Positions 37,929-48,112 of a stretch of 64,000 bases of DNA are shown here, one piece after another. The notes beneath the pieces were generated by a model, which saw only the letters and a program-made list of their open reading frames with translations, was not told the origin of the DNA and searched no databases. The stretch is from the NCBI GenBank assembly GCA_030272155.1, contig CP126204.1:1169501-1233500 (forward strand). Direction: 5' to 3'. This DNA comes from Tetradesmus obliquus. Taxonomy: Eukaryota > Chlorophyta > Chlorophyceae > Sphaeropleales > Scenedesmaceae. Each line of letters starts with the position of its first letter. Within the stretch, counting starts at the first letter, position 1. The position numbers were made by a program, and so were the translations under genes.

Positions 37929-40755
37929 CTGGGGCTCCCAGGAGGAGGTGCGCAGCAGCAGCGGCAGCAGCAGCAGCGGCAGCAGCAGCGGCGGCTGGTG
38001 CCAGGGCACTGGGGCGTTCTTGTGGAGGTGCACGCAGCAGCAAGCCGCAGCAGCAGCGGTAGTGACAGCAACAGTAAGAGCCACAGCAATGCACACAGTT
38101 GCCTCAGCAGTTCCGGCTGGTGCAGGGGGCAGCAGCAGCAGCAGCAGCAGCAGTGAGAGCAGCGGCAGCAGCAGCAGCAGGAGCGGCAGCAGCGGCATAT
38201 TTGAAGTAGAGTGCTTTTCAAGGTGCCAGGCTACTGTGGTTTTTGGAGAGGTGGTGGGAGGCCGTGGGCTTGACTCAGCAGCAACAGCGGAGGAGATACT
38301 GGCTGCCATCTGCTGCCATCATCAACATGCCCTGCAAGCTTGGCACTGAGGTACAAGGCTGATTTAGCCAAACGACTGGGTTTCAACAAAGCAAATCCCA
38401 AACGTCAATTTGCACTCCTGTGTGTGCAGGACGTGTGGCTGACAGCAGCAGATGGCACGAAGCTGCATGCCTGGCTGCTGGTGCCGCGCGGCTGGGACAA
38501 AGAGGTGCTGCGCAGCCGGCCCGTGCTGCTGTTCTTCCAGGAGAATGCGGGCAACATGAGCCACCGGTTGCCCTTCCTGTGCGTGTTGGCGCAGCAGCTG
38601 CAGTGCAGCATCTTTGCGCCCAGGTGAGGCTGCGCAACAATGTTCACAGCATAGTGTTCAGTGAAGTTGGCCGGGGTGCAGGGAGCTCTTCAGAGTGCGG
38701 CAGGCTGCTGGCAATTGCAGTGGTTGCTGCAAGTGCAGCCTAGACCAATAGATGAGCGAGGGCCGACTCAACCAGCGGAGCTTGCAGAAGCAGACTCCAA
38801 CTCACGCCGCCACACTTGCTGCTGCTGTTGCTGCTGTTGCTGCTTCAGCTACCGTGGATATGGTATGAGTGAAGGCCGCCCCAACCAGCGGGGTTTGCAG
38901 CTGGATGCACAGGCAGCGCTGGAGCACCTATTGGGCAGGGATGATGTGCCACGCAGCAGCATTGTGGTGTTTGGGCGCAGCTTGGGCGGGGCGGTGGCAA
39001 TCCACCTGGCAGCAGAGAACCAAGACAAGGTGAGTTGGCCTAAAGGATACCACGTTATTGTTTTGTGGTCCAACACGTGGTGTTTGTAGCGGGCAACCAA
39101 TGATCGTAGGGTGAGCGCAAGGTATGGGCGCAAACTGGCTGCGCAGTGGCAGGGAGTGGCATCTACGCAGCCTGTTGGGCCGGCAGGATGTGCCCAGCAG
39201 CAGCATCGTGGTGTTCATTGGGCGGGGCGGTGGCCATCCACCTGGCAGCAGAGAACCAAGACAAGGTGACACCAGACGTAATATATGAGGTACAAGATGA
39301 GGTTTGCTTGTTTCATGATGATCACGTGGTGCTTGCAGCGTGCCAGTTCGTAGGGTGCGCAATCACTTGGAAAAAGTAGGTGTAGGAGTGACGTAGCGCG
39401 GCCGGCAGCGCTGCAGCACCTGGTGGGCAGGGGGGTGTTCTGGCAGGGCAGCGACATCTCTACACATTCCCTGTCTCACCCATAACTATTCACCCTGCAC
39501 CCTGCTGTCATTGCCCGCAGATCAAGGCGCTGATTGTGGAGAACACCTTCATGTCAGTGGAAGACATGGTGTCTCAGGTGTTGCCGCCGCTGGGTGCGGT
39601 CATCGGCACCGGCAAGCCGCTCAACTGCCTTGTGACCAACAAGTGGCGCAACCTGGCGGAGATTGAACGCATCACACAGCTGCCGCTGCTGCTGATGGCC
39701 TCCGTACACGTGAGCACCGGTGGTTTTGTCGGCGATGCTTAGCGCGTGAATTCTACATTTGGTATATGTGGCTGTGCATGCGAGTGTGCTGCAGGCCAGT
39801 TTAGAGGTGCGGGCGGATGCAGAATAGCCCGCAGTAACGTGCGTGGCAAGCGTGTGGCTGGGATGTTGAGTTGCCTGGTGACCATCACGTGGCGCAACCT
39901 GGCGGAGATTGAGCGCATCACCCAGCTGCCGCTGCTGCTGATGGCATCCGTACACGTGAGTGGGGTGCATTGTTTTTGTTACCAGGGGGGCGGAATCTTA
40001 CTGGCTCGCCACCAGCACAATCAAGCACGCCGGAGTGGGGTCAAGGGTGTTAGGGTTGAAGATGGGATAGCTGGGGAGTGTGCTGCAGCTGTAGTGGGGG
40101 GTCTAAGCTTCAGCAGAATGTCCGCATGTGGCGTGTGTCCATATGGCTTAAATGGTAACATGATAATGATGATGTGGCGTGTGTCCAGCCTGTGCCAGTA
40201 ACTGCTGGGTCTGCTACATTTGCAGGACGAGGATAATTGTTTTTGAGGTAGATGCAGCGGCTGCACACCAGGCAGCAATGCCCCTTGGCCTGGCGAGTTT
40301 GACTTAAGGTTGACCTGGTTGACCTGGTTTGACCAAAACCTGTGCCGCTATCTGCTGTGGCTGCTGTTCCGGGTGACCAGCTGTGACCAAAACATGTGCC
40401 CGCTTCTCTGCTGCCTGTGCTGTCATGTCTGCTGTGCGTTTATGTTTGCAGGAGGCAATGGTTCCCTTCAGGCAGATGCAGCGGCTGCACCAGGCAGCAA
40501 TGGCCCTGGGCTGGCAAATTTGACTCATGGTTGACCTGGTTTGACCAGAACCTCTGACGCTATTTGCTGTGTCTGCTGTGCGTGCAGGACGAGATGGTTC
40601 CCTTCAGGCAGATGCAGCGGCTGCACCAGGCGGTGCGCACGCAGCGCTGCACCTGGGTGGAGTTCCCCAACTCGAGGCACATGGACGCCTACGAGGCAAA
40701 CAGGGAGCTGTACTGGCCAGCACTGCGCGGCTTCATGCAGCAGTATGTGCACTAG
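37009..40755 (+). CDS. WAV2/BEM46-type alpha/beta-hydrolase (ABHD13-like)
   Basis: Membrane-anchored serine hydrolase; the physiological substrate is not established for the family. Exons: 37009-37047, 37159-37215, 37713-37790, 38430-38623, 38849-39029, 39521-39709, 40588-40755. Phases agree throughout, giving 906 nt and 301 aa, close to plant WAV2 length. An N-terminal hydrophobic anchor (GALLLGLIYAF) precedes LYVPRIPG, as in plant BEM46 proteins. The catalytic triad is Ser167 in GRSLGG, Asp247 in DEMVP and His277 in SRHMD; the oxyanion region reads FFQENAGN. The start ATG at 37009 makes a 13-codon first exon. Four partial exon copies lie in its introns, and a degraded repeat-rich stretch follows exon 3. 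Its last exon is duplicated in inverted orientation at 4.4-4.8 kb. Confidence 0.93.
37791..38200 (+). repeat. CAG-rich tandem region after hydrolase exon 3
   Basis: The donor end of exon 3 (GGAGGAGGTGCGCAGCAGC) is repeated at least twice more as GGGGCTCCCAGGAGGAGGTG followed by CGCAGCAG, separated by CAG/CGG runs. The repeats copy the exon 3-intron boundary, so several extra GTGCGC donors exist. Confidence 0.85.
39165..39268 (+). repeat. Copy of the 3' part of hydrolase exon 5
   Basis: The plus strand repeats the end of exon 5 (LGGAVAIHLAAENQDK plus a GTGACA donor), preceded by a frameshifted version of the IVVFGRS segment. The catalytic serine codon is lost through a deletion. Confidence 0.9.
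39855..39960 (+). repeat. Copy of the 3' part of hydrolase exon 6
   Basis: The plus strand reads RNLAEIERITQLPLLLMASV then H and a GTGAGT donor. This matches the end of exon 6 (39521-39709) with synonymous changes only in that part. Confidence 0.92.
40240..40540 (+). repeat. Two copies of the start of hydrolase exon 7
   Basis: At 40452-40530 the plus strand repeats MVPFRQMQRLHQA after a CAG acceptor and then diverges. A more damaged copy lies at about 40250-40310. Both share the following GTTGACCTGGTTTGACC stretch, so the repeating unit includes intron sequence. Confidence 0.9.
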
Positions 40756-40931
40756 CAGCAGCAGCAGCAGCAGTATGCGGTGATGTTTCAGTGTAGTCAA
40801 CAGTGCTGGTGTGACGCTGATGGTCCCAGCAGCTGCGCAGCAAGGTGCGGGCTGCCGCATCATGATCAGGGAGCCTGTTTGCATAGAGCGCCGTGTCCGG
40901 GTCCAGGAATGTCGTTTATTTGAGAGCTCGT

Positions 40932-40936
40932 TGTAA
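40932..40936 (+). terminator. TGTAA polyadenylation signal of the hydrolase gene
   Basis: TGTAA about 177 bases after the stop codon, just before the retrotransposon begins. Confidence 0.55.
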
Positions 40937-40971
40937 GGGCCGACGACCTGCTGGAATAAAGTGGTGGACCC

Positions 40972-41766
40972 TTGTGCAGCTTACATGTGTGTGGCAATTC
41001 ATATACTGGCAAGGTAGAGACCGGGCTTTACACAGAGGAAGAGGCGCCGCCCAGCAAAGCAGCAGAAACAGCGGCGGCTGTCGCCGCCGCCATTGGGGGA
41101 GTAGATTACGACCAACAGGTGGACTGCCGCCTGGTACCGGAACCCAACCTGAACGAGTCACTGAAAACCCGCATTCACAACATCAGCAAGCTGGGACAGT
41201 CGAACACCAAGTCTGTATACCATTCAAGCTGGGAGGAGATGGCTAGCAAGATAGACCACCGTCACAGCTGTGGCTGCAGCCACATGTTTATGACCAGCAC
41301 AACAGTGCCTAGCTACCTAAGGAAGCTAGTGCTCCAGTACAGGTATGGCTTACTGCCAACATACAAGATACTCAAGCGGTACAAGAAATCAGACACCAGC
41401 CAATGCCCCTTGTGTGGGCAAGAGGACAGCGGGCACCATGCGATGAGCGGATGTGAGAAACTGCTAAAGAAAGCCACGATAAGGCACAATAATGCTGGAT
41501 CACTCATTGTGGAGGCCATATATATGGGGGAAAAAGGAAATCACCTCATAGCTGCAGATGTGGGGTTGAACAAGCGTAGGCGAGCTGAGGGGAAGGATCC
41601 TCTAGACGTAAATCGCACAGTTCCGGAGTCGGTACTGCCGAGAACTATACCCAAAACAGTCAGGGCCACGCTGAGCAAGCAAAATATCCCTGACGCATTC
41701 CCATACAACTACAACCGCAGCACTCGCCGCAGAGAGTACACGATCGTAGAGATCAAGTACTGGTAT
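40972..41766 (+). mobile_element. Non-LTR retrotransposon, 3' part of the RT-containing ORF, first fragment
   Basis: The frame contains the C-terminal region found after the reverse transcriptase in LINE-type elements: SYLRKLVLQYRYGLLPTY, a zinc-binding CPLCGQEDSGHHAMSGC and then HNNAGSLIVEAI and NKRRRAEG. The RT catalytic domain itself is missing, as expected for a 5'-truncated insertion. The frame is open to EIKY at 41760 and is then interrupted; the missing end follows at 44719. It sits directly 3' of the hydrolase gene. Confidence 0.8.
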
Positions 41767-42344
41767 TCTGAAATGTTTTGACTGCTGCCACCAACTTTTG
41801 GCTATTCACAATGAAAACTGTTGTAAAAAGCATCCATTTCCACCAGCACAGCCACACACCATAAACATATGTGAGTGCTGCCCTCAACCCTGGAGTTGCA
41901 GCCATTGCAAGCATGCAGGGAGCAAGCCATCACCAGAAACTGCCTCCAGGTGGACTTGAAAAAAAACTGCTCATTTTTACTGCTTTGAAGTGGGTGCAGC
42001 AGAACCCAGAAAGCACACACATTGGCCCAGCATCAGCTGCAGCCAGCCCCCAACATCACTTGCCAACACATTGAGGCACACCCCTGAGGCTGTGCAGGCT
42101 AGACCTGACCACACCAGCACACAGGATCAGCTGCACAAGGCAGTGATGTGATGCAGACAGCAGATGTTGACCAGCAGGCACCAGGAATGCATGCCAGAGC
42201 ATGCACACAACATAATACAGCCCCTGGCAGGCAGCCCAGCAGCAGCCCTGCAAAACAAGAACAGGGCCCAAAGAAGTGATTTTTTTGCATCATGCGTCAT
42301 GCGGCTAAGGTTAAGGCTATCCGCGCGCGCGATGTGTATCTGTG

Positions 42345-42420
42345 TTTGACCAGACCGCGGGTTGAACCTGCGACCTCATGGATACCACGCTTGCACGCTA
42401 CCACTCAGCCAAAACACCAC
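42345..42420 (-). other. tRNA-like segment with A and B boxes (SINE head or pseudo-tRNA)
   Basis: On the minus strand TGGCTGAGTGG (42401-42411) fits the A-box consensus and GGTTCAACC (42359-42367) fits the B box. Their start-to-start distance of 44 bases is that of a real tRNA. The acceptor and T stems pair poorly and no clean anticodon loop is visible, so it is not called as a functional tRNA gene. Confidence 0.4.
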
Positions 42421-42541
42421 ATGCTCAGATGCTGCTCTGTACATGTACCCTTGATATGGACAGCATTTATTAACGGTCACTCTCTACTACGCGGCCCACC
42501 AGGGTGTTTGGGGGGTTATTTGTTTAGCTGCTCTGAATGCC

Positions 42542-42940
42542 ATGGATGTTGGCCGACGGCAGGCTAACACGCTGCACATTCCGCCGCCCGCGCCTGCCGC
42601 GCCGCGGCCGTCTGCGCCGCCGCCGCAATGGCAGGTACCTATTACAGATGTGTTTCAGCCTGCAGCTCTCACTGCTGCGCAGCAACAGCATAACCAGCTG
42701 GTTGAGCAGCGTAGGCAGCAGCAGCTGCTGCACCAACAACAACAGCGACAGCAACTACTAGCGCAGGTGTTACAGGAGGCGAAGCAGCAGGCGGTTTTGC
42801 GGTTTTGGGAATTGCTTGCTGATTTTGTGGCAATGGAGGCTGCGCCGGCTCATTGGCGTGTTGCGGTGCCTGGAGATCACCCGTTCTTGCGATCTGATCC
42901 AGCACAGTTGCGCATTGTACTGGCGCCCCGCTCTGGTTGA
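42542..42940 (+). CDS. Hypothetical Pro/Gln-rich protein inside the insertion
   Basis: A 132-codon frame from the ATG at 42542. It starts with a proline-rich stretch (IPPPAPAAPRPSAPPP), followed by a Gln-rich coiled-coil-like stretch and WELLADFVAMEAAPAHWRV. No family is recognised. It could be a gag-like or element-encoded accessory protein given its position 120 bases from the tRNA-like segment, or simply a repeat-driven open frame. Confidence 0.35.
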   Translation: MDVGRRQANTLHIPPPAPAAPRPSAPPPQWQVPITDVFQPAALTAAQQQHNQLVEQRRQQQLLHQQQQRQQLLAQVLQEAKQQAVLRFWELLADFVAMEAAPAHWRVAVPGDHPFLRSDPAQLRIVLAPRSG

Positions 42941-44718
42941 CCTTCCTGCTTTTACATGATGTGCTGTCAGTAGTTGTCCAATTTCCACTTTCTGGCAAGG
43001 CCATGTTGCATGTTGTGTGTCACTGTGCTTGATTTATCAGCTGTGTGTGTCGCATTGCGTGCTTCTGTGCTTGTCAGCCATGAGGATTGCAGAAGCAGTA
43101 GTACCTTAGTTTGCATGTCACATGCAGTGTCTCCTGTCGGTCCCGCGTGCTCCTGCTTGCTGCAGTCTGGTGTGTACAGCAGTGCCTTGGTGCAATCATG
43201 CCGAACACCTATGGTAAGCAGCACCACTGTGCATCCCGCTTGCTGTTTGGACCATGCCTGCCTTCCCTTGTGCGTTTTGTGCCCTGTGCTTTGAGCACCC
43301 TGCTGCTTTTCGTGCTGCACTTCGCACATGCTGCACTGCATGTACTTGTTGGTTTATGGGGAGGTAGGGGCTGCAAGATGCCTCTGGAGTTTTACTTTGG
43401 TTGCATCTTGTGGCTTGCTATCGGGTTCTCATGATATGTGAGCTGAAAGAGGGGCAAGTGACTCGCTCTAGGGCGATAGCTTGCCCACCCCTGTAACAGA
43501 CCTCTCTCCCGGCCCTGAGCAAGGCGTAAAAAGGCTTGGCTTGCTTTGCCCTCTGGTCCAGCCCGGCTGCGCCAGTTGCGGCCCGCGAGTCGGAAGACCG
43601 TCTAGTACAGCTTCTTCTAATGCTGGAAGCTATATTAGATAAGAGGAGTGGCGTCCTGCAGGCCGATACTGCCTGCCTACGCAGCTACGCCGGGTCACCG
43701 AAGAGACAGCACAGTTGACAGCCGTGCAGCGCGCAGTGGACGCCCAGGCAGCTGGCTACAACCGAAGGAAGATGTGCTCAGCAATAGTTTAGTTTTGGGC
43801 GCTCGTCAGCAGCAGCTGGCGCCTGTGGTTGCGTCATGGTCCCCAGCAGCAGGGCTACAGCAGAATAAGGCAAGGTGCTGGTAATGCTCGAGTGTGCTGC
43901 GGCGCCCTTGCAAATGTCGTCCACCAATGTGTGTTCGATTACGGCAACCCCCCCATGACTGTTGAGCGTGCTGGACTGCTGGCCCAGTGTCTAGAGGTGC
44001 TCAGCTGTTCACTCAGCAGTGCTGCAGCGCGCCTGCGGCAGATTTCTAGACAACAGCTGGGCCAGTGGATTGCCTGCCATTAAGGTTGTCTGGGTGTTGT
44101 ATTCTACTTGATTTTTCATCTGCTGTGCGCAGGGAGCAGCAATGTGCTTGCATTCATATTGCTGCACTCACATCAGCCGGTTGTCAACTGCATTGCTGGT
44201 CTGGCAGCTACCTGGGGCGGTGGTGGTGCCCTTGCTTGTGGTGACAGTGTAGCCATGCGGTGGAGTTGCTGCATGTAGTCAGCGGTAGGAGTGGTTTTTT
44301 TTGTTTTTTGTAGGTCAGCTTAGCTAGTTGCAGCGGTAGGAGTGGTTTTCTTTTTGCTTGGATGTAGTGCAGCCTAGTGCTTGTCATGCAGCAACAGCAG
44401 TGTGGTGTTGCAGCCAGGTCTCTGTCAGCGTTGCTTGCATGCTGTATCATGCTATGCGCTTACATGCTTGCTTGCCATGCCATGCTGTCCCTTGGAGGCG
44501 ACCACTCGGTTTTGCTGCAGCATTGTGGTCATTTTGCTAGGCGGGCAGTGAGGCTGCAGACTTGCTGTTCCGTCGTGATGGTGGTGGGGGACGGAGTTGG
44601 ATTTGAAACCCTACCTGGCTGGTATGATATGCCAGTTCAAGAGGCTGGAATTGCCTGGCCCCCATGTGTAACAAACACAAACGGCGCAGCACAGTTACTG
44701 CTTTCACGACTTATGCAA

Positions 44719-45260
44719 GAACCTGTACTGCCGCGACACCAAGCCCGAAGAACAAGAAGCCAGGGCCGCGGAGCAGCATAAAAGCCTAGTGGAAGCTTTG
44801 AACAAATACGACAAAGCCGCCAAAGCTACACATTGTGTCCTCCTACTGGGAGTTGGTGGAGTGATATACAAAAACTTTAGCCAAAGGCTGTCGGAAGACC
44901 TGGGGGTGAAGGGCCACTCCCTTGATACTCTGCTACAGAAGCTACACCTCAAATCCATAGAGGCCGTTGGCGAAATGTGGAAACACAGGAGAGCACTACT
45001 ACATAACAAACTTGGCGCCAACACAAAGAGGGGTTCGGGAATGAAGCGCGCCTGCCCGGATCAGATCCCTCCGCACAGAACCACCAAGAGACGCAAGAGG
45101 TAGCATAATATGGCCCCACGGGTACCCTACCGGACCCTCGGGTACGGTGGGGATGGTAGGAGGCGTGGAGGCGCATGAGGTACCCTCATCGCCACACACG
45201 TCCCCTTCCTTAACTTACGCGGGTGTTAAGTGTGAACACACCAAGCGTAGCTCAATCATT
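44719..45260 (+). mobile_element. Non-LTR retrotransposon, C-terminal end and 3'UTR, second fragment
   Basis: From 44725 the frame continues the interrupted ORF: YCRDTKPEEQEARAAEQH, LLGVGGVIYKNF, LLQKLHLKSIE and a basic tail, with a stop at 45101-45103. The sequence order EIKY then CRDT matches uninterrupted algal elements of this kind. The 3'UTR ends near an ATTC repeat (TCATTCATTC at about 45257), a plausible element terminus. Confidence 0.75.
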
Positions 45261-45681
45261 CATTCAGGCTGATGATGGCAGCTCTTTTGGGACTCGCACT
45301 TCTGGAGGGTTTTGGCGGGAAGATTCGTCGAGGCCTAAGCTGTACAAGATCAGCAACATCAACGTTTTAGACACAGTCATGTAACTTCTGCTGGAGCTGC
45401 TGCATGGAATTCTGCAGCACCGCAGGATACACTAGTATGGCCGCCACACTGCCTAAGATACTGGTATGACCGCGCTGACTGGCGAGGATCGATCACTACG
45501 GACTTCACGCCTGTCACAGGACAGGACGCGTGTCACATATAATTGATTTCCTTACCACATGCTTGTACGGATCCCAGACTTCAACGCCATCATTTCGGCA
45601 TGGCTGACGCAGAGGGAGCCGAAAAGCTCTGTTACCCGGGGGTCTGATCTCTCAAAACATCAGCTGAGCTCCCCCATTGCC
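45261..45681. other. Short intergenic stretch, 3' flank of the JMJD4-like gene
   Basis: No coding sequence is supported between the retrotransposon end and the JMJD4-like stop codon. Confidence 0.45.
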
Positions 45682-48053
45682 TCAAGCATCAGCTGTGCCA
45701 CCCAGTGGCACGCACAGCTGCTTCAACTGCCCAGCCACTCCCATGGCTGACTGCACAAGGCGCCCTGCTTCCTGCACCCAGGCCGGCAGGGCTGTAATGC
45801 ACGTGACGTCAACAGACTGACGTGTAGGCATGCTGCAGCAGCTGCTCACTGCCACTGCTGGCTGGACACACTGCTTTCCTGCAAGCAGCCTTTGGCTATT
45901 CCTGCCGCTGCTGCTGTGTCTTTCACACCAAGCTGCATTATGAGCAGCGGCTTCAGCAAATGCCTGCTGCACCTGCTGCAGCACAGCTGCTGCCCGCTGC
46001 AAGTCAAATGCACAATGCATCAGCTGCAGCTGCAGCTGAACAATCTCTGTTGTTGCATGCTGCTCCATTGCACAGCTGACTGCACCAGCAGGCAAGTCTC
46101 CTGCTGCACTTGCATCTGCTGCACCAGCAACTGGCTGATGATTCGCACCCTGCTGCTGCTGCTGTTGTGTCATTGCACAGCGCTGCAGTGAATGCTTGTG
46201 CGCCTCGTCCTGCTGCTGCTCATGCTGCTGCTGCTGCAGCTGCAGTGCTGAGTCCAGCCGCCTGCTGATGATGGTTGACAGGAACTCAGCAAAGTCCTGC
46301 CAGCTGAAGCCAGAGTTGGCTGCCAGCAGCCGCTGCACCAACTCCTCAAACTCATCTGCGCTGGCAGTCTCCCTGCAGGCAGGCAGGCACAGCATGCGAG
46401 GTGTGAGATACACATTGTGTTACAAAGTGGATCGGGTGGCTGCACCAGGCTGCGCTGGCGGTCTCCCTGCAGGCAGAGTTCATGCAGCCCTTGAGAACGG
46501 AGTATGAAAAGTCAAAGTAACCAGTCCCAACACGTAGATCTAACAGTCTGCAGCATGTGACGACAGCTCAGTCAGCGCACGACCTGCCCCACCTGCAGTC
46601 CTCCAGCTGCTGCGTGGCCTGCTGGTGCTCTCTGCGCAGCAGCGCCCAGGCCAGTGTACGTTGTGGCCGTTGAGCCAGTTGTGGTTATCATAACCATGTT
46701 CATGATGAACAGCTGTTTGCTGCATGTGTCAACTGCATTGACCGAACTTGGTTGCACTACTCACTGCGACTGCACAGACCGCTGGTGACTCCCACACACG
46801 GTGTGAGTACATAGCTATTAACAAATGTAACATGGTAACGGTCACCTGCAGTCCTCCAGCTGCTGCGTGGCCTGCTGGTGCTCCTTTTGCAGCAGCGCCC
46901 AGGCCCAGTGCATGTTGTGGGCGTTGAGCCAGTTGTGGTTGATGGACAGCGTGGCGGCCTCATTGGTGACCATGTGATGCCAGCCGGACGGCACAAACAG
47001 CACATCACCAGCCTCCTGCACAGCAATACGCATACAGGGGTTGAGTGACGGCCTGAATGCCTCACTGACGATCAAGTGGTGCCAGCCGGCCGGCACAAAC
47101 AGCACGTCACCAGCCTCCTGCACAGCAATACGAAACAACAAGTTGAGTGACGTCCTGGGTGCCTTATCGATGACTCAGTGCACGTTGATGGACAGCGTGG
47201 GGGCCTCAGTGGTGACCATGTGGTGCCACCCAGATGGCACAAACAGCACATCACCAGCCTCCTGCGCAGCATGATGCATGCAAAAAGAAGTTCAGGACAG
47301 CCTGAGGGCCTCATTGGTGACCATGTGGTGCCACCCAGATGGCACAAACAGCACATCACCAGCCTCCTGCGCAGCATGATGCATGCAAAAAGAAGTTCAG
47401 GACAGCCTGAGGGCCTCATTGGTGACCATGTGGTGCCAGCCGGACGGCACAAACAGCACAACACCAGCCTCCTGCACAGCAATACGCAAAGCATGAAAGT
47501 AACGGCCTGCATCCCCTCGTTTGTGATCATGTGGTGCCAGCCGGACGGCACAAACCGCACATTGCCAGCCTCCTGCGCAGTGATCGCACAGCAGAGTGGG
47601 CGGAAGCAGGGTGCGGGCTAGAGGGGCCGCCACCTCAAACAAGTGTTATCGCTAGCTTTAGGCAAATCGGGTTCTGCACATAACATCGTCCTGGGTGTAG
47701 ACAGGCGCAGCTGGACAGAAGCAGCATGTATATGTCATGCATCAGATTACACAGGAAGTGCAGAAGTGGTGCCGCTGGCATGTGATGCTCCACCCACCTG
47801 CACTACTTCCAGAAGGTGCTGCTCATGTGTATGCTGCTGCTGCTTCTTGTCGTCATGTGGCTGCAATCTGTTGATCAGGAAGAAGTCAGCAGGCAGCTGG
47901 CCGTGCCGGTCTTGCAGCAAGTGGGTGTGCTGCGGCGGCAGCAGCCACCACCTGCCCCACAGCAGCAGCAGCAGTGGCAGCAGGCCGGCAGCACTGAAAA
48001 AGCAGCATATCAGAAACACCAACTCACAAGCACTGGTACAGCAGGGTGTTCTC

Positions 48054-48112
<59 letters not shown>

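Larger units (their letters stand above)
41767..44718. mobile_element. 2.95 kb insertion within the retrotransposon
   Basis: The host frame is broken after ATCAAGTACTG at 41766 and resumes with GTACTGCCGCGACACC at 44725, leaving GTACTG on both sides. That is what a 6-base target-site duplication would look like. The insert carries a tRNA-like segment with A and B boxes and one proline/glutamine-rich frame, but no recognisable transposase or reverse transcriptase. Obvious terminal inverted repeats were not seen. The type is therefore unknown; a non-autonomous element or a composite is possible. Confidence 0.6.

Noticed and set aside
37553-38309. Minus-strand poly-Leu/Cys/Ala frames opposite the hydrolase exon 3 region
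   Set aside because: Repeat-driven shadows of the CAG-rich stretch; no start context, no conserved residues, and the plus strand holds a well-supported gene.
42345-42420. Functional tRNA gene
   Set aside because: A and B boxes are well placed, but the acceptor stem does not pair, the T stem is irregular and no clear anticodon loop is present.
45400-45460. GAATTC, CTGCAG-like and ACTAGT sites followed by ATGGCCGCC, suggesting cloning-vector contamination
   Set aside because: The order and spacing do not match a known polylinker as far as I can recall, and the flanks continue as ordinary genomic sequence.
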